A DNA stretch of 64,000 nucleotides, taken from Nonomuraea montanisoli. Its GTDB lineage: Bacteria; Actinomycetota; Actinomycetes; Streptosporangiales; Streptosporangiaceae. The notes below the pieces were generated by a model that was given only the letters and a program-made list of their open reading frames with translations, made no database searches and was not told the DNA's origin. The position numbers and the translations under genes are program-made. The stretch covers positions 434,001-498,000 of the forward strand of contig NZ_JABWGN010000003.1 of assembly GCF_013363975.1 (NCBI RefSeq). The letters run 5' to 3'. Positions 24,441-33,483 of this stretch are shown in pieces. Position 1 is the stretch's first letter. Each line of letters begins with the position of its first letter.

Positions 24441-24761
24441 GTGGCAGAGCCGAAGTTCGAGATTCAGATGCTGCACGACCGGGTGATGATCCGGCTGGAG
24501 CAGAAGGCCGAGGAGCGGCGCAGCGGCTCGGGGATCGTGATCCCGGCGACCGTCAAGCTCGCCAACCGGCTGGCCTGGGGCGAGGTCTGCGGCGTCGGGT
24601 CCAACGTGCGCTCGGTCAAGGTCGGCGACAAGGTGCTGCTCAACCCCGAGGAGCAGTTCGAGGTGGAGCTGCACGCCCAGGTCTACCTGGTCATGCGTGA
24701 GCGCGACCTGCACGCCGTGGCCACGCAGGAGACCGACCACGGCACGGGGCTCTACCTCTGA
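24441..24761 (+). CDS. GroES-like co-chaperonin family protein
   Basis: A 106-residue protein with the GroES beta-barrel pattern: IQMLHDRVMIRLEQKAEERRSGSGIVIPATVKLANRLAWGEVCGVGSNVRSVKVGDKVLLNPEEQFEVELHAQVYLVMRERDLHAV. It differs from canonical GroES in its mobile loop and ends in a short extra tail. Actinobacteria carry this divergent paralogue besides the groESL operon, and no groEL lies beside it here. The GTG start (24441) lies 49 bases after the EEP gene, which is read in the same direction. Confidence 0.82.
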   Translation: MAEPKFEIQMLHDRVMIRLEQKAEERRSGSGIVIPATVKLANRLAWGEVCGVGSNVRSVKVGDKVLLNPEEQFEVELHAQVYLVMRERDLHAVATQETDHGTGLYL

Positions 24762-24779
24762 TCCCGCGCGGTTCTCTCC

Positions 24780-25781
24780 TCACGCCCGGTCGCCCGAGGC
24801 GCGGTTGAAGGTCAGCCACAGCTTGGCGGTCCACGTGCGGGCCGGGATGACGGCCAGCGCGCGCGTGGCCCTGCCGTCCAGGCCGACGACGGTCAGCCGG
24901 TAGGCGCCGCCCTGGGGCATGACGGCGATGACGTGGTCCTCGTCCCACCAGCCGAACAGCGCGGCCGGCCGTACCGCGACGCGCCTGGTGATCCGGCCGG
25001 TGGCCGGGTCGGCGACGCACAGACGCTCGGCGGAGCGCGGCGGGCACCACAGTGCCAGGCGGCGGCCGGAGGGCGAGTACGGGTCCTCGGGGCCGGCGGG
25101 CCGGCCGAGCGCGGCGTGGGTGCTGAGGACGGCGCCGTCGGCGGCGCGGTAGGCGCGCAGCCCGTCGCCGTACCTCGCGATCAGCTCGCCCGCGGGCGTC
25201 CACGTGAACGCCGCCCGGGTGTCGAGGCCGGCGACCGTGACCGTGCGGGCGGTGCCCGCCGCCACGTCCACGACGGTGAAGCCCGCTGCGCGCCAGGACC
25301 CACCGGTCTTGCGCTCGACGGTCAGCACGACGCGCCGGCCGTCCCGGGACCACGCGACGGACGAGGCGGCGAGCGGCTTGGCGACGGTCGGGACGCGCCG
25401 CAGCGCGCCGGTGGCCCGGTCGTGGAGGAGGAGGGCGTCCTTGCCGGCCCGGTAGGTGGTGGGCACCGCGGCGAGGGTGCGCCCGTCGGGCGACGCCGCG
25501 GCCTCCGACACGCCCGCCCGCACGGTGAACGCGTCGCCGGTGCGGGCGCGCACGTACGTGGCCCTGGTGCCGAGCCCGTACGTGGACAGCCGCGCGGGAT
25601 CGCCCGACGCCTGCTGGTACGTCACGCCGACGCCCGGCAGCGGCAGGGCCGTCGCCCTCCCGGCGGACACGGCCGGTGTGGGGGTGGGGATGGGCGTCGG
25701 CGCGGCGAGGCCGGACGGCGCGAGGAGCGTGAGGGAGAGCACGGCGGCGGCGAAGGCGGGCACCCCCCGCACACTAGACAC
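24780..25781 (-). CDS. Secreted protein with beta-propeller-like (TolB/WD40) repeats
   Basis: A 333-residue exported protein. A signal peptide (VPAFAAAVLSLTLLAPSGLAAP) is followed by a Thr/Pro linker and then repeated blades such as EAAASPDGRTLAAVPT, SSVAWSRDGRRVVLTV, AAFTWTPAGELIARYG and DPYSPSGRRLALWC, the TolB/WD40 pattern. No catalytic motif is seen. The start is uncertain: GTGs at 25781, 25772 and 25763 are all possible and none has a strong ribosome-binding site. Function unknown. Confidence 0.7.
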   Translation of the reverse strand: MSSVRGVPAFAAAVLSLTLLAPSGLAAPTPIPTPTPAVSAGRATALPLPGVGVTYQQASGDPARLSTYGLGTRATYVRARTGDAFTVRAGVSEAAASPDGRTLAAVPTTYRAGKDALLLHDRATGALRRVPTVAKPLAASSVAWSRDGRRVVLTVERKTGGSWRAAGFTVVDVAAGTARTVTVAGLDTRAAFTWTPAGELIARYGDGLRAYRAADGAVLSTHAALGRPAGPEDPYSPSGRRLALWCPPRSAERLCVADPATGRITRRVAVRPAALFGWWDEDHVIAVMPQGGAYRLTVVGLDGRATRALAVIPARTWTAKLWLTFNRASGDRA

Positions 25782-25842
25782 CGCGCGCCGCGATATCCCG
25801 GGCGATAACGGCCCGGTATGACAGGGGCCGACGTGGAACGGA

Positions 25843-26298
25843 TCAGAAGAAGCGCTGCGCCAGCAGGAGCAGGTCGATGCCGACCGCCTTCATGCCGAAG
25901 TACACGATCGCGGCGGCGGCGGCCACGGTGACGAGCAGCACGACGATGCGCACGGCCCAGCCCTGCCGCTTGTACCACTCGGTCCAGGCGTGCAGGGTGC
26001 GCTTGCCGAACTCCAGCACCCGCCGCGCCCAGTGGAACTCGGTGGCGAGCACGGCCAGCCCCGCGAACACCACGAGCCAGCCCGGCCCCGGGAACGGCAC
26101 CATGATGAGGCCGCCCACGACCATGACGGCGCCGATGGCGCCGATGACGATCTTGAGGGTCAGGGCGCCCGTGCGGGTGGAGCGGACGCCGTCCAGCCAG
26201 CCGTGCAGGCCGCCGCGGCGCGCGGGCATGTCGGAGGCGAGCGCGGCCTCGTCCTTCACCGCGTCGGCGCCCCCGGTGTCTGAGTCGTGAATCGGCAC
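25843..26298 (-). CDS. TIGR02611 (PGPGW) family membrane protein
   Basis: A 151-residue integral membrane protein with the PGPGW family core: a first helix (LKIVIGAIGAVMVVGGLIMVPFPGPGWLVVFAGLAVLATEFHWARRVLEFGKRTL) containing the PGPGW signature, then a polar helix and a C-terminal membrane helix (VRIVVLLVTVAAAAAIVYFGM). The GTG at 26298 follows GGGGGAA. The family is widespread in actinobacteria and its function is unknown. Confidence 0.85.
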   Translation of the reverse strand: MPIHDSDTGGADAVKDEAALASDMPARRGGLHGWLDGVRSTRTGALTLKIVIGAIGAVMVVGGLIMVPFPGPGWLVVFAGLAVLATEFHWARRVLEFGKRTLHAWTEWYKRQGWAVRIVVLLVTVAAAAAIVYFGMKAVGIDLLLLAQRFF

Positions 26299-26446
26299 AG
26301 TTCCCCCGGACGTTCGTTCGTGTCCCAAGGATACGGCCGACGCTCCGGACATATGCGACCCGAAGCCTAACGATCTATAAACCCCGCCGAAAGTAAAAAT
26401 TCCGGCCCAAGCGGCACTATCTTTCAAACATCGGTTAATGTGCGCT
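26299..26446. other. AT-richer intergenic region between divergent genes
   Basis: This 148-base gap is visibly richer in A and T than its surroundings, with runs such as GATCTATAAACC and AAAGTAAAAATT. It must hold the promoters of the PGPGW-family gene and the phosphotriesterase-like gene. I could not assign boxes with confidence. Confidence 0.5.
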
Positions 26447-27355
26447 ATGCCCGAGGTCATGCTTCGCACTGTCACCGGCCCGATCCGCGCCGCCTCGGTG
26501 GAGGGCGCCGTCCTCCCCCACGAGCACCTGCGCACCGACATGCGCTGGGCGGTCGGCATCGACTCCGACCCGCACCGCTGGCTCGACGAGGAGCACACGG
26601 TCACCGACGAGCTCCTCGACCTGCGCCGGTCCGAGGGACTGAGCCTCGTCGTGGACCTCACCTGCCTCGGCATGGGCCGCGACGCCGCCGGCCTGGCCCG
26701 CCTGGCCGCCGCCGCGCGGGTGCCCGTGATCGCCTCGACCGGCGTGTTCAGCGAGCCGTTCTCCCCGGCGCGCGACGCGGACGTGCACACGCTCACCCGG
26801 CTGCTCATGGACGAGATCTCGAACGGCCTCGACGGCACCGGTGTGTTCCCGGGCGTGATCGGCGAGGTCGGCTGCTGGGGCGCCGCGCCCACGCCGGCCG
26901 AGGAGCGCGCCCTCATCGCCGCCGCCCACGCCTCGATGGCCACCCGCCTCCCGGTCGCCACCCACGGCCGCGACGCGCTCGGGGTGCTGGAGATCCTGCT
27001 CGCCCAAGGACTGCCGTCCTCGCGGGTCGCCGCCGGGTACGCGGGCTCCGACCTGCCCGAGGCCCGCAAGATCGCCGAGATGGGCGCGTACGTGAGCGTG
27101 ACCGCCCTCGGCGACGGCGTGGACGCGGCCGTCCGGGTCGCGCTCGGGCTCATCGAGGAGGGGCACGGCGAGCGGCTGCTGCTGAGCACGGGGACGAGCC
27201 GCGTGTCGCAGCTCGCCAAGTACGAGGGGCCCGGGTACGCGCACCTGTTCCACGCCGTGCTGCCGCGCCTGCGCGAGGCCGGGGTGGACGAGGACACGAT
27301 CCGGCTCGTCACCCACGGCAACCCGCTGCGCTGGCTCACCTCCGGCGCCGCCTGA
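26447..27355 (+). CDS. Phosphotriesterase-family protein with an incomplete metal site
   Basis: A 302-residue TIM-barrel protein of the PTE/amidohydrolase group. The HxH (VLPHEHLRTDM) and the barrel His (LPVATHGRDALG) are present, and Glu in VIGEVGCWG sits where the bridging Lys normally is, as in some relatives. However, the segment that should carry the second barrel His reads RVAAGYAGSDLPE (Tyr), and the segment that should carry the catalytic Asp reads LLLSTGTSR. It may bind one metal only or be non-catalytic. ATGs at 26438 and 26447 are both possible. Confidence 0.75.
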   Translation: MPEVMLRTVTGPIRAASVEGAVLPHEHLRTDMRWAVGIDSDPHRWLDEEHTVTDELLDLRRSEGLSLVVDLTCLGMGRDAAGLARLAAAARVPVIASTGVFSEPFSPARDADVHTLTRLLMDEISNGLDGTGVFPGVIGEVGCWGAAPTPAEERALIAAAHASMATRLPVATHGRDALGVLEILLAQGLPSSRVAAGYAGSDLPEARKIAEMGAYVSVTALGDGVDAAVRVALGLIEEGHGERLLLSTGTSRVSQLAKYEGPGYAHLFHAVLPRLREAGVDEDTIRLVTHGNPLRWLTSGAA

Positions 27356-27449
27356 GCCGTCCCCGGCCCCGCCTCCGCCGCCCGGCGCGGGCGCCCGGAG
27401 GGCGGGAAATGGCTAGGATCTAGGCGATACGAGCCTGGCCGGGTGGGGG

Positions 27450-28523
27450 ATGGTGAGCGAGGACACGCACAGCGGCGGCCGGTCGCGCGGGTGGTTCGCG
27501 CGGCTGGGCGACGTACCCGTCGTGGTGATGCTGGCGTGGGCCGGCTGGCTGGCGGTCCCGTGGTCGTTCAGCGGCCTCGCCCAGGCACGGGCCGCCGCAG
27601 CGGCGGCCGCCGAAGCCGGTCTCCCTCCGGCTCCGGCCGCCCCGGAGGCCGCCGCCCCGCCCGTCCCGCGCGAGAACGTCGCCGGGGCCGGTCTCGCCGC
27701 GCCCGGCAAGGCGTGGGGACTGCCCGCGGCCCGCGACGTCCCCGCCACCGTCCTCCGAGCCGCCCCTGCCCTCGCCCTCTCCCCCGCTCCTGCGGACACG
27801 GCGCGGGAGGCGTTCGCGGCGGAGCGGGCGTGGATCGCGGGCGAGGTGCACGACGCCGCCGGTCACGGGCTGGCGGCCATCGCCATGCAGGCCGGGGTCG
27901 CCCTGGTCACCCTGGACGACGATCCCGAGCAGGCGCGGGTCTCGTTACACGCGATCCGCGAGACGAGCCTGACCGCCCTGGCGCAGCTCCGCGCCGCCCT
28001 CGACCGCCTGGACCCGCGCTCCGGCGAGCCCGCCGGCCGGATCCCGTACGTCATGGACACCGCGGACGCCGGGCACGGGACGGACGCCGCGTACAGGACG
28101 GACGCGGCGCACAGGGCAGCGGACAGCGCGCGCGGCGCGGACGGCGGGCTCGGGGCGCTCGTCGACGGGGTGCGGGCCGCGGGACTTCGCGTGGAGGTCG
28201 AGCCGGACGACCCCGCCGTGCCGCCCCCTCTCCAGGACGCCGTCTACCGCGTCGTGCGCGAGTCCCTCACGAACGTCCTGCGCCACGCCGGCCCCTCAGC
28301 CACGGCCAGGGTGACCCTGTCCGGTGAGCCGGGCGCGTACGTCGTGGAAGTCGTCAACCACGCGGCTGTGACCCGGGAGCCCGGCGGCGGGCCCGGCACC
28401 GGCGGGCGCGGCCTGGCCGGGATGCGCGCCGGGGTGAGCGCGCTCGGCGGCCGGCTCACGGCGGGCCCCCGCGATGACGGCGGCTTCCGCGTCCTCGCCC
28501 GCTTCCCCGTGGAGGGCGGATGA
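27450..28523 (+). CDS. Sensor histidine kinase (HisKA_3, NarL-type partner)
   Basis: A 357-residue kinase. One hydrophobic segment (VPVVVMLAWAGWLAVPWSF) is followed by an Ala/Pro-rich linker. The phospho-acceptor His is in AERAWIAGEVHDAAGHGLAAIAMQAG and the HATPase N box is VVRESLTNVLRHAG, with GTGGRGLAGMRAGVSALGG as the G box. A variable insert rich in TDAA and HRAAD repeats separates the HisKA_3 and ATPase domains. The stop overlaps the response-regulator start (ATGA), so they form one two-component unit. The signal is unknown. Confidence 0.9.
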   Translation: MVSEDTHSGGRSRGWFARLGDVPVVVMLAWAGWLAVPWSFSGLAQARAAAAAAAEAGLPPAPAAPEAAAPPVPRENVAGAGLAAPGKAWGLPAARDVPATVLRAAPALALSPAPADTAREAFAAERAWIAGEVHDAAGHGLAAIAMQAGVALVTLDDDPEQARVSLHAIRETSLTALAQLRAALDRLDPRSGEPAGRIPYVMDTADAGHGTDAAYRTDAAHRAADSARGADGGLGALVDGVRAAGLRVEVEPDDPAVPPPLQDAVYRVVRESLTNVLRHAGPSATARVTLSGEPGAYVVEVVNHAAVTREPGGGPGTGGRGLAGMRAGVSALGGRLTAGPRDDGGFRVLARFPVEGG

Positions 28524-29170
28524 TCCGGGTCGCCGTCGCCGACGACCAGGCCGTCGTGCGCATGGGCCTGCGCGCGCTGCTGGAGCGCGAGCCCGACCTG
28601 GAGTGCGCCGGCGAGGCGGCCGACGGCGCCGCCGCGCTCGACCTGCTCCGCCGTACCCGTCCCGACGTGCTGCTGCTCGACATCCGCATGCCCGGCATGG
28701 ACGGCCTGGCCACGCTGCGCGCCATCGCCGCCGACCCCGAGCTGGCGGGCACGCGGATCGTGGTGGTGACGACGTTCGCCGTCGACGAGTACGTCTTCGC
28801 CGCCCTCCAGGCCGGAGCCAGCGGCTTCCTGCTCAAGGACAGCGCTCCCGACGAGCTGGTGAACGCGGTGCGGGTGGTGGCGGCGGGCGAGGCGCTGCTG
28901 TCGCCGTCGATCACCCGCAAGGTCATCTCCCTGTTCGGCCGGAGCGGCGCCGAGCCCGTGCGCGGGCTGGACACGCTCACCCCGCGCGAGCGCGAGATGG
29001 TGGCGTGGGTGGCGACCGGCCGGTCCAACGAGGAGATCGCCGGGGAGCTGGTGATCAGCCCCGACACGGTCCGCACGCACGTGAGCCGGGCCATGGTGAA
29101 GCTGGGGGCGCGCGACCGGGCCCAGCTCGTGGTGTTCGCCATGCGGGCGGGCCTGGCCGTCCCGGGATGA
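28520..29170 (+). CDS. NarL/LuxR-family response regulator
   Basis: A 216-residue regulator. The receiver has the acidic pair in VAVADDQAVVRMGL, the phospho-acceptor Asp in VLLLDIRMPGMDG, Thr in VVVTTFAVDEYVF and Lys in GFLLKDSAPDELV. The C-terminal LuxR-type helix-turn-helix is LTPREREMVAWVATGRSNEEIAGELVISPDTVRTHVSRAMVKLGARDRAQLVV. All switch residues are present. It is coupled to the preceding kinase gene, and its target promoter is not visible. Confidence 0.93.
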   Translation: MIRVAVADDQAVVRMGLRALLEREPDLECAGEAADGAAALDLLRRTRPDVLLLDIRMPGMDGLATLRAIAADPELAGTRIVVVTTFAVDEYVFAALQAGASGFLLKDSAPDELVNAVRVVAAGEALLSPSITRKVISLFGRSGAEPVRGLDTLTPREREMVAWVATGRSNEEIAGELVISPDTVRTHVSRAMVKLGARDRAQLVVFAMRAGLAVPG

Positions 29171-29176
29171 CGCCGA

Positions 29177-30466
29177 TCAGCGCAGGAAGCCCTCGTAGGT
29201 GCGCTGCTGGAGCTGCGCCTCGATCTGCTTGACCGTCTCCAGGCCCACGCCCACCATGATGAGCACGCTGGTGCCGCCGAACGGGAAGTTCTGCTGCGTC
29301 CCCGGATCCCTGAGGATCATGAACGCGATCATCGGCAGCAGCGCGAGCACGCCGAGGTAGAGCGCCCCGGCGGCGGTCAGGCGCGACAGCACGTACGCGA
29401 GGTAGCCGGCCGTCGGCCCGCCCGGCCGGATCCCCGGCACGAACCCGCCGTACCTGCGCATGGAGTCCGCCACCTCCACCGGGTTGAAGCTGATCGACAC
29501 GTAGAAGTACGCGAACCCCACGACCAGCAGCACGTACGCGGTGAGGTAGAGCGGGTGCGTGCCCGTGGCGAGGACCCGCGACAGCCACCCGCCCACCCCG
29601 TCGCCCAGCAGCGGCGCGGCCATCGAGGGCAGGTAGAGCAGCGACGAGGTGAAGATGACCGGCACGATCCCCGCCTGGTTGACCTTGAGCGGGATGTAGG
29701 TGCTGGTCCCGCCGTACATGCGGCGCCCGACCATGCGCTTGGCGTACTGCACGGGCAGGCGGCGCTGCGCCTGCTCCACGTACACGACGCCCGCGACGAG
29801 GAACGCGCCCGTCACCAGCATCACCCCGAACGAGAACGGGCTGACCATGAAGATCGTCGACATGTACGACGGGAAGACGGCCACGACCTGGGTGAACATC
29901 AGCAGCGACATCCCGTTGCCGATCCCCCGGTCGGTGATCAGCTCGCCGAGCCACATGACGATGCAGGCCCCCGCGACCATGGTGACCACGATGACGGCGA
30001 CCGCGAGCAGGCCCTGGTCGCGCAGCAGCGGCGTCGCGCAGCCGGGCAGCAGGTTGCCGGCACGGGCCAGCGCCGTGACGGTGGTGGCGTTGAGGACGGC
30101 CAGCCCGACGGTGAGGTAGCGGGTGTACTGGGTGATCCGGGCCTGCCCGTTCTGTCCCTGCTTGCGCAGCGCCTCCAGGCGCGGCACCACCACCGCGAGC
30201 AGTTGCATGACGATGCCCGCGGTGATGTACGGCATGGCGCCGAGCGCGAAGACGGACAGCTTCAGCATGGCGCCCCCGCTGAGGAGCTGCATCATGTCGA
30301 CCAGCCCGCCGCGCGCCGTGCCGAGGCACCGCTGGACGGCGACCACGTCCACGCCGGGCGCGGGCAGCGTCTGCCCGAACCGGAACAACGCCAGCAGACC
30401 CAGCGTGAACAGCAGTTTCCGGCGGAGCTCCGGCACCCGGAACGCCCTGATCAGCACAGTGAGCAT
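29177..30466 (-). CDS. secY: SecY paralogue (preprotein translocase channel subunit)
   Basis: A 429-residue SecY family protein with ten membrane segments and family motifs: FRVPELRRKLLFTLGLLALFRFGQTLPAPGV, SVFALGAMPYITAGIVMQLL, TYIPLKVNQAGIVPVIFTSSLLYLPS, YFYVSISFNPVEVADSMRRYGGFVPGIRPG and ETVKQIEAQLQQRTYEGFL. It is outside any ribosomal-protein operon, with no secA, adk or map beside it, so it is probably an accessory copy. The ATG at 30466 (MLTVLIRAFR) is the family-like start. Its stop lies 6 bp from the convergent response-regulator stop. A 34-bp perfect palindrome lies 50 bp upstream. Confidence 0.85.
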   Translation of the reverse strand: MLTVLIRAFRVPELRRKLLFTLGLLALFRFGQTLPAPGVDVVAVQRCLGTARGGLVDMMQLLSGGAMLKLSVFALGAMPYITAGIVMQLLAVVVPRLEALRKQGQNGQARITQYTRYLTVGLAVLNATTVTALARAGNLLPGCATPLLRDQGLLAVAVIVVTMVAGACIVMWLGELITDRGIGNGMSLLMFTQVVAVFPSYMSTIFMVSPFSFGVMLVTGAFLVAGVVYVEQAQRRLPVQYAKRMVGRRMYGGTSTYIPLKVNQAGIVPVIFTSSLLYLPSMAAPLLGDGVGGWLSRVLATGTHPLYLTAYVLLVVGFAYFYVSISFNPVEVADSMRRYGGFVPGIRPGGPTAGYLAYVLSRLTAAGALYLGVLALLPMIAFMILRDPGTQQNFPFGGTSVLIMVGVGLETVKQIEAQLQQRTYEGFLR

Positions 30467-30516
30467 GGCCCATGAGTCTGGCCCGGGGCCGGCCTGGGGT
30501 CGTCCGCTCAGCCGAT

Positions 30517-30550
30517 GCACCCGTGTACGCGGATCCGCGTACACGGGTGC
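30517..30550. repeat. 34-bp perfect palindrome between tetR and the secY paralogue
   Basis: The sequence is exactly self-complementary about 30533/30534 (centre GGATCC, outer arms GCACCCGTGTAC and GTACACGGGTGC). It begins 20 bp after the stop of the tetR gene and ends 50 bp before the secY paralogue, both on the minus strand. It may be the tetR terminator, as actinomycete terminators often lack a U-run, or an operator for the downstream gene. Confidence 0.85.
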
Positions 30551-30569
30551 GCGTCACGAGCGGCTCCTG

Positions 30570-31190
30570 TCACGAGGGCGGGTAGACCGAGGCGAGGACG
30601 CCGGGCAGGCGCGGGACCAGCCGGGTGTAGCGGCCCTCCGTGCAGCCCGCGTCCGGCTCGTTGGCGAGCTGCTGCGACACCAGCCCGGCGATGAGGCTCG
30701 CGGCCAGGGCGAGCCCGTCGTCGCCGGCCGCGTCCGGGTGCAGCTCGCCGCGCTCCACCGCGCCCCTGATCAGGCCGGCGAAGTGCGCGTGGATGTCCAG
30801 GGCGGGCGCGTACGCCTGCGGCGACGGCGCGAAGCCGGGCACCGGCCGCCAGAACAGGAGCTGCGCGAGCACCTGGTTGTCCATGATCCACTGCGCGCCC
30901 GCCTCGTAGGAGGCCCCGAGCGCACGCAGGCCGGGCGGGTGCGGCTCGGCGGCCCGGCGGACCGCGTCGAGGTACTGGCGCTGGCCGCGCTCGAACAGCG
31001 CGTCGTACACGGCGGTGCGCGACGGGAAGTACCGGTACAGCGACGGCGGCTGGACCCCGAGCCGCCGGGCGACCGTGGACATGCTGAGCCCCGCCACGCC
31101 CTCCTCCGCCATCACGCCGAGCGCCAGCCCGAGGATCTCGTCCTGCGTCTCCGCCCTGCGCCGGGCCCTGCGATCCGGAATGTCAGCCAC
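30570..31190 (-). CDS. TetR/AcrR family transcriptional regulator
   Basis: A 206-residue regulator. The N-terminal helix-turn-helix is RRRAETQDEILGLALGVMAEEGVAGLSMSTVARRLGVQPPSLYRYFPSRTAVYDALF. The C-terminal ligand domain contains WIMDNQVLAQLLFWRPVPGF, seen in several actinomycete TetR_C subfamilies. It is divergent from a UvrA-like ATPase, with a 15-bp palindrome in the 61-bp gap, the classic layout for a repressor controlling itself and the neighbouring gene. Confidence 0.9.
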   Translation of the reverse strand: MADIPDRRARRRAETQDEILGLALGVMAEEGVAGLSMSTVARRLGVQPPSLYRYFPSRTAVYDALFERGQRQYLDAVRRAAEPHPPGLRALGASYEAGAQWIMDNQVLAQLLFWRPVPGFAPSPQAYAPALDIHAHFAGLIRGAVERGELHPDAAGDDGLALAASLIAGLVSQQLANEPDAGCTEGRYTRLVPRLPGVLASVYPPS

Positions 31191-31217
31191 GGCATGTAGC
31201 TTACGCTATGAGTATTA

Positions 31218-31232
31218 GCTAATGGCATTAGC
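31218..31232. promoter_or_regulatory. Operator candidate for the TetR-family repressor
   Basis: GCTAATG-G-CATTAGC is a perfect palindrome with one central base, overlapping the second palindrome ATTAGCTAAT (31214-31223). It lies between the divergent tetR and UvrA-like genes and is strikingly AT-rich for this genome. Confidence 0.7.
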
Positions 31233-31251
31233 AAAAGCTAAGGAGGCTCGC

Positions 31252-33483
31252 ATGTCGCGCGACATGGTGCTGGTCGGACTGCGCCAGAACAACCTCAAGG
31301 ACGTCTCGCTGCGGCTGCCCAAGGAGCGGCTCACGGTGTTCACCGGGGTGTCGGGGTCGGGCAAGTCGTCGGTCGTGTTCGAGACGATCGCGGCCGAGTC
31401 GCGGCGCCAGCTCAACGCCACCTTCAGCGCGTTCGTCCGCAACCGGCTGCCCTCCTACGAACGCCCGCGCGCCGAGCGGCTGGCCGGACTGACGGCCGCC
31501 GTCGTGGTGGACCAGAAGCCGGTCGGCGGCAACGCGCGCTCCACGGTCGGCACGATGACCGAGATCCACCCCATGCTGCGGGTGCTGTTCTCGCGCCGGG
31601 GCGAGCCGTCGGCGGGCCCCGCCACGGCCTATTCCTTCAACGACCCGCAGGGCATGTGCCCCGGCTGCCACGGCATCGGCCGGACGATGGAGGTGGACCT
31701 CGACCTGCTGCTGGACCGCGAGCTGTCGCTGGAGGAGGGCGCCATCCGCATCCACCCCGTCGGCTCGTACGCCTGGAAGCTCTACGCGGCGAGCGGCCTG
31801 TTCGACCCCGCGAAGCCGCTGCGCGACTTCACCGGCGACGAGCTCGACCTGCTGCTGTACGGCGGCGGCTTCAAGGTCGAGCGCGGCGGCGGCTACGAGA
31901 ACACCTACGAGGGCGTCGTCACCCGCTTCAACCGCCTGCACCTCAACCGCGCCGTCGACGCCCTCGACGAGACGGCGCGCCGGGTGGTCCGCGAGGCACG
32001 CTGCCCCGCGTGCCGGGGCGCGCGGCTCAACGCGGCGGCGCTCGCCTCGCGCATCGGCGGGCGCAACCTCGCCGACCTGTGCGCCCTGGAGGTCGCCGAC
32101 CTGATCGGCGTGCTGGACGAGCTGGACGACCCGGTCGCCGGCGAGGCGGTCGAGGCGCTGCGCCGCATCGAGGCGATCGGCCTCGGCTACCTGACGCTCG
32201 ACCGCGAGACCCCGACGCTGTCGGGCGGCGAGGCGCAGCGCCTGAAGACCGTGCGCCACCTCGGCAGCAGCCTGACCGGCATGACGTACGTGTTCGACGA
32301 GCCCAGCGCCGGGCTGCACCCGCGCGACGTGCACCTGCTCGGCGACCTGCTGCTGGAGCTGCGCGACAAGGGCAACACCGTGCTGGTCGTCGAGCACGAC
32401 CGCGACCTGATCGGGCTCGCCGACCACGTCGTGGACCTGGGGCCGGGCGCCGGCGCCGACGGCGGCCGGGTGGTGTACGAGGGAACGGTCGCCGGGCTGC
32501 GCGCGAGCGGCACGCTGACCGGCCGCATGCTGGAGCGGGTGACCGGGTTCAAGGACGCCCGCCGCGAGCCGGCCGGCTGGCTGACCGTCGGCGGCGCCCG
32601 CACGCACAACCTCAGGGACGTGACGGTCCGCCTGCCCCTGGGCGTGCTCACGGCGGTCACCGGCGTGGCGGGGTCGGGCAAGAGCACGCTGGCCACGGTC
32701 GAGCTGGCCGACCGCCACCCCGGCGTGATCCTCGTCGACCAGTCGGCCATCGCCGCGTCGGTGCGCTCGACCGTGGCGACGTACCTGGGGGCGATGGACC
32801 CGCTGCGGCGGATGTTCGCCCGCGCCCACGGCGTGCGGGCGGCGTTGTTCAGCGCCAACTCGGAGGGCGCCTGCCCGGCCTGCGGGGGACGCGGCGAGAT
32901 CACCACGGACCTGGCGTTCATGGACCCGGTCACCCGCGTGTGCGACGCGTGCGAGGGCACCCGCTTCCGGCCGGAGGCGCTGTCGTACCGGGTCGGCGGG
33001 CGGACCATCGCCGAGGTGCTGGCGCTGACGGCCGACGAGGCGGCCGGCGTCTACGACCTGCCGGGACCGGCCCGGCTGGCGGAGCTGGGGCTGGGCCACC
33101 TGACGCTGGGCCGCGCGCTCACCACCCTGTCGGGCGGGGAGCGGCAGCGGCTCAAGCTGGCGCACCGGCTGCGGGAGGAGGGCAACGTGTACGTCTTCGA
33201 CGAGCCGACCACCGGCCTGCACATGGCGGACGTCGGCACGCTGCTCGCGCTGCTCGACCGGCTGGTCGACGCCGGGAACACGGTCGTCGTGGTCGAGCAC
33301 GACCTGGAGGTGGTCAAGCACGCCGACTGGGTGATCGATCTGGGGCCGGAGGCCGGCCGGCACGGGGGCGAGGTCGTGTTCGAGGGCACGCCGCCCGAGC
33401 TGAGCCGGGCCGCCACCGCCACGGGCGCGTACCTGGCCCGGTCGCTCAGGTCACCCGGTAGTCGTCGTCGCGCGCGTCCATGA
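31252..33483 (+). CDS. UvrA-like ABC ATPase (short excinuclease paralogue)
   Basis: A 743-residue UvrA-family protein with two ABC modules. Walker A copies are GVSGSGKSS and GVAGSGKST, the signatures are [15 protein letters not shown] and [15 protein letters not shown], and the Walker B copies are [12 protein letters not shown] and [12 protein letters not shown]. Zinc-finger CxxC pairs appear in CPGCHG/CPACRG and CPACGG/CDACEG. It is about 200 residues shorter than UvrA, mainly lacking the UvrB-interacting region. Paralogues of this kind (DrrC-like) protect producers from DNA-binding antibiotics. The ATG at 31252 has AAGGAGG 5 bases upstream. Control by the divergent TetR repressor is likely. 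Confidence 0.88.
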   Translation: MSRDMVLVGLRQNNLKDVSLRLPKERLTVFTGVSGSGKSSVVFETIAAESRRQLNATFSAFVRNRLPSYERPRAERLAGLTAAVVVDQKPVGGNARSTVGTMTEIHPMLRVLFSRRGEPSAGPATAYSFNDPQGMCPGCHGIGRTMEVDLDLLLDRELSLEEGAIRIHPVGSYAWKLYAASGLFDPAKPLRDFTGDELDLLLYGGGFKVERGGGYENTYEGVVTRFNRLHLNRAVDALDETARRVVREARCPACRGARLNAAALASRIGGRNLADLCALEVADLIGVLDELDDPVAGEAVEALRRIEAIGLGYLTLDRETPTLSGGEAQRLKTVRHLGSSLTGMTYVFDEPSAGLHPRDVHLLGDLLLELRDKGNTVLVVEHDRDLIGLADHVVDLGPGAGADGGRVVYEGTVAGLRASGTLTGRMLERVTGFKDARREPAGWLTVGGARTHNLRDVTVRLPLGVLTAVTGVAGSGKSTLATVELADRHPGVILVDQSAIAASVRSTVATYLGAMDPLRRMFARAHGVRAALFSANSEGACPACGGRGEITTDLAFMDPVTRVCDACEGTRFRPEALSYRVGGRTIAEVLALTADEAAGVYDLPGPARLAELGLGHLTLGRALTTLSGGERQRLKLAHRLREEGNVYVFDEPTTGLHMADVGTLLALLDRLVDAGNTVVVVEHDLEVVKHADWVIDLGPEAGRHGGEVVFEGTPPELSRAATATGAYLARSLRSPGSRRRARP

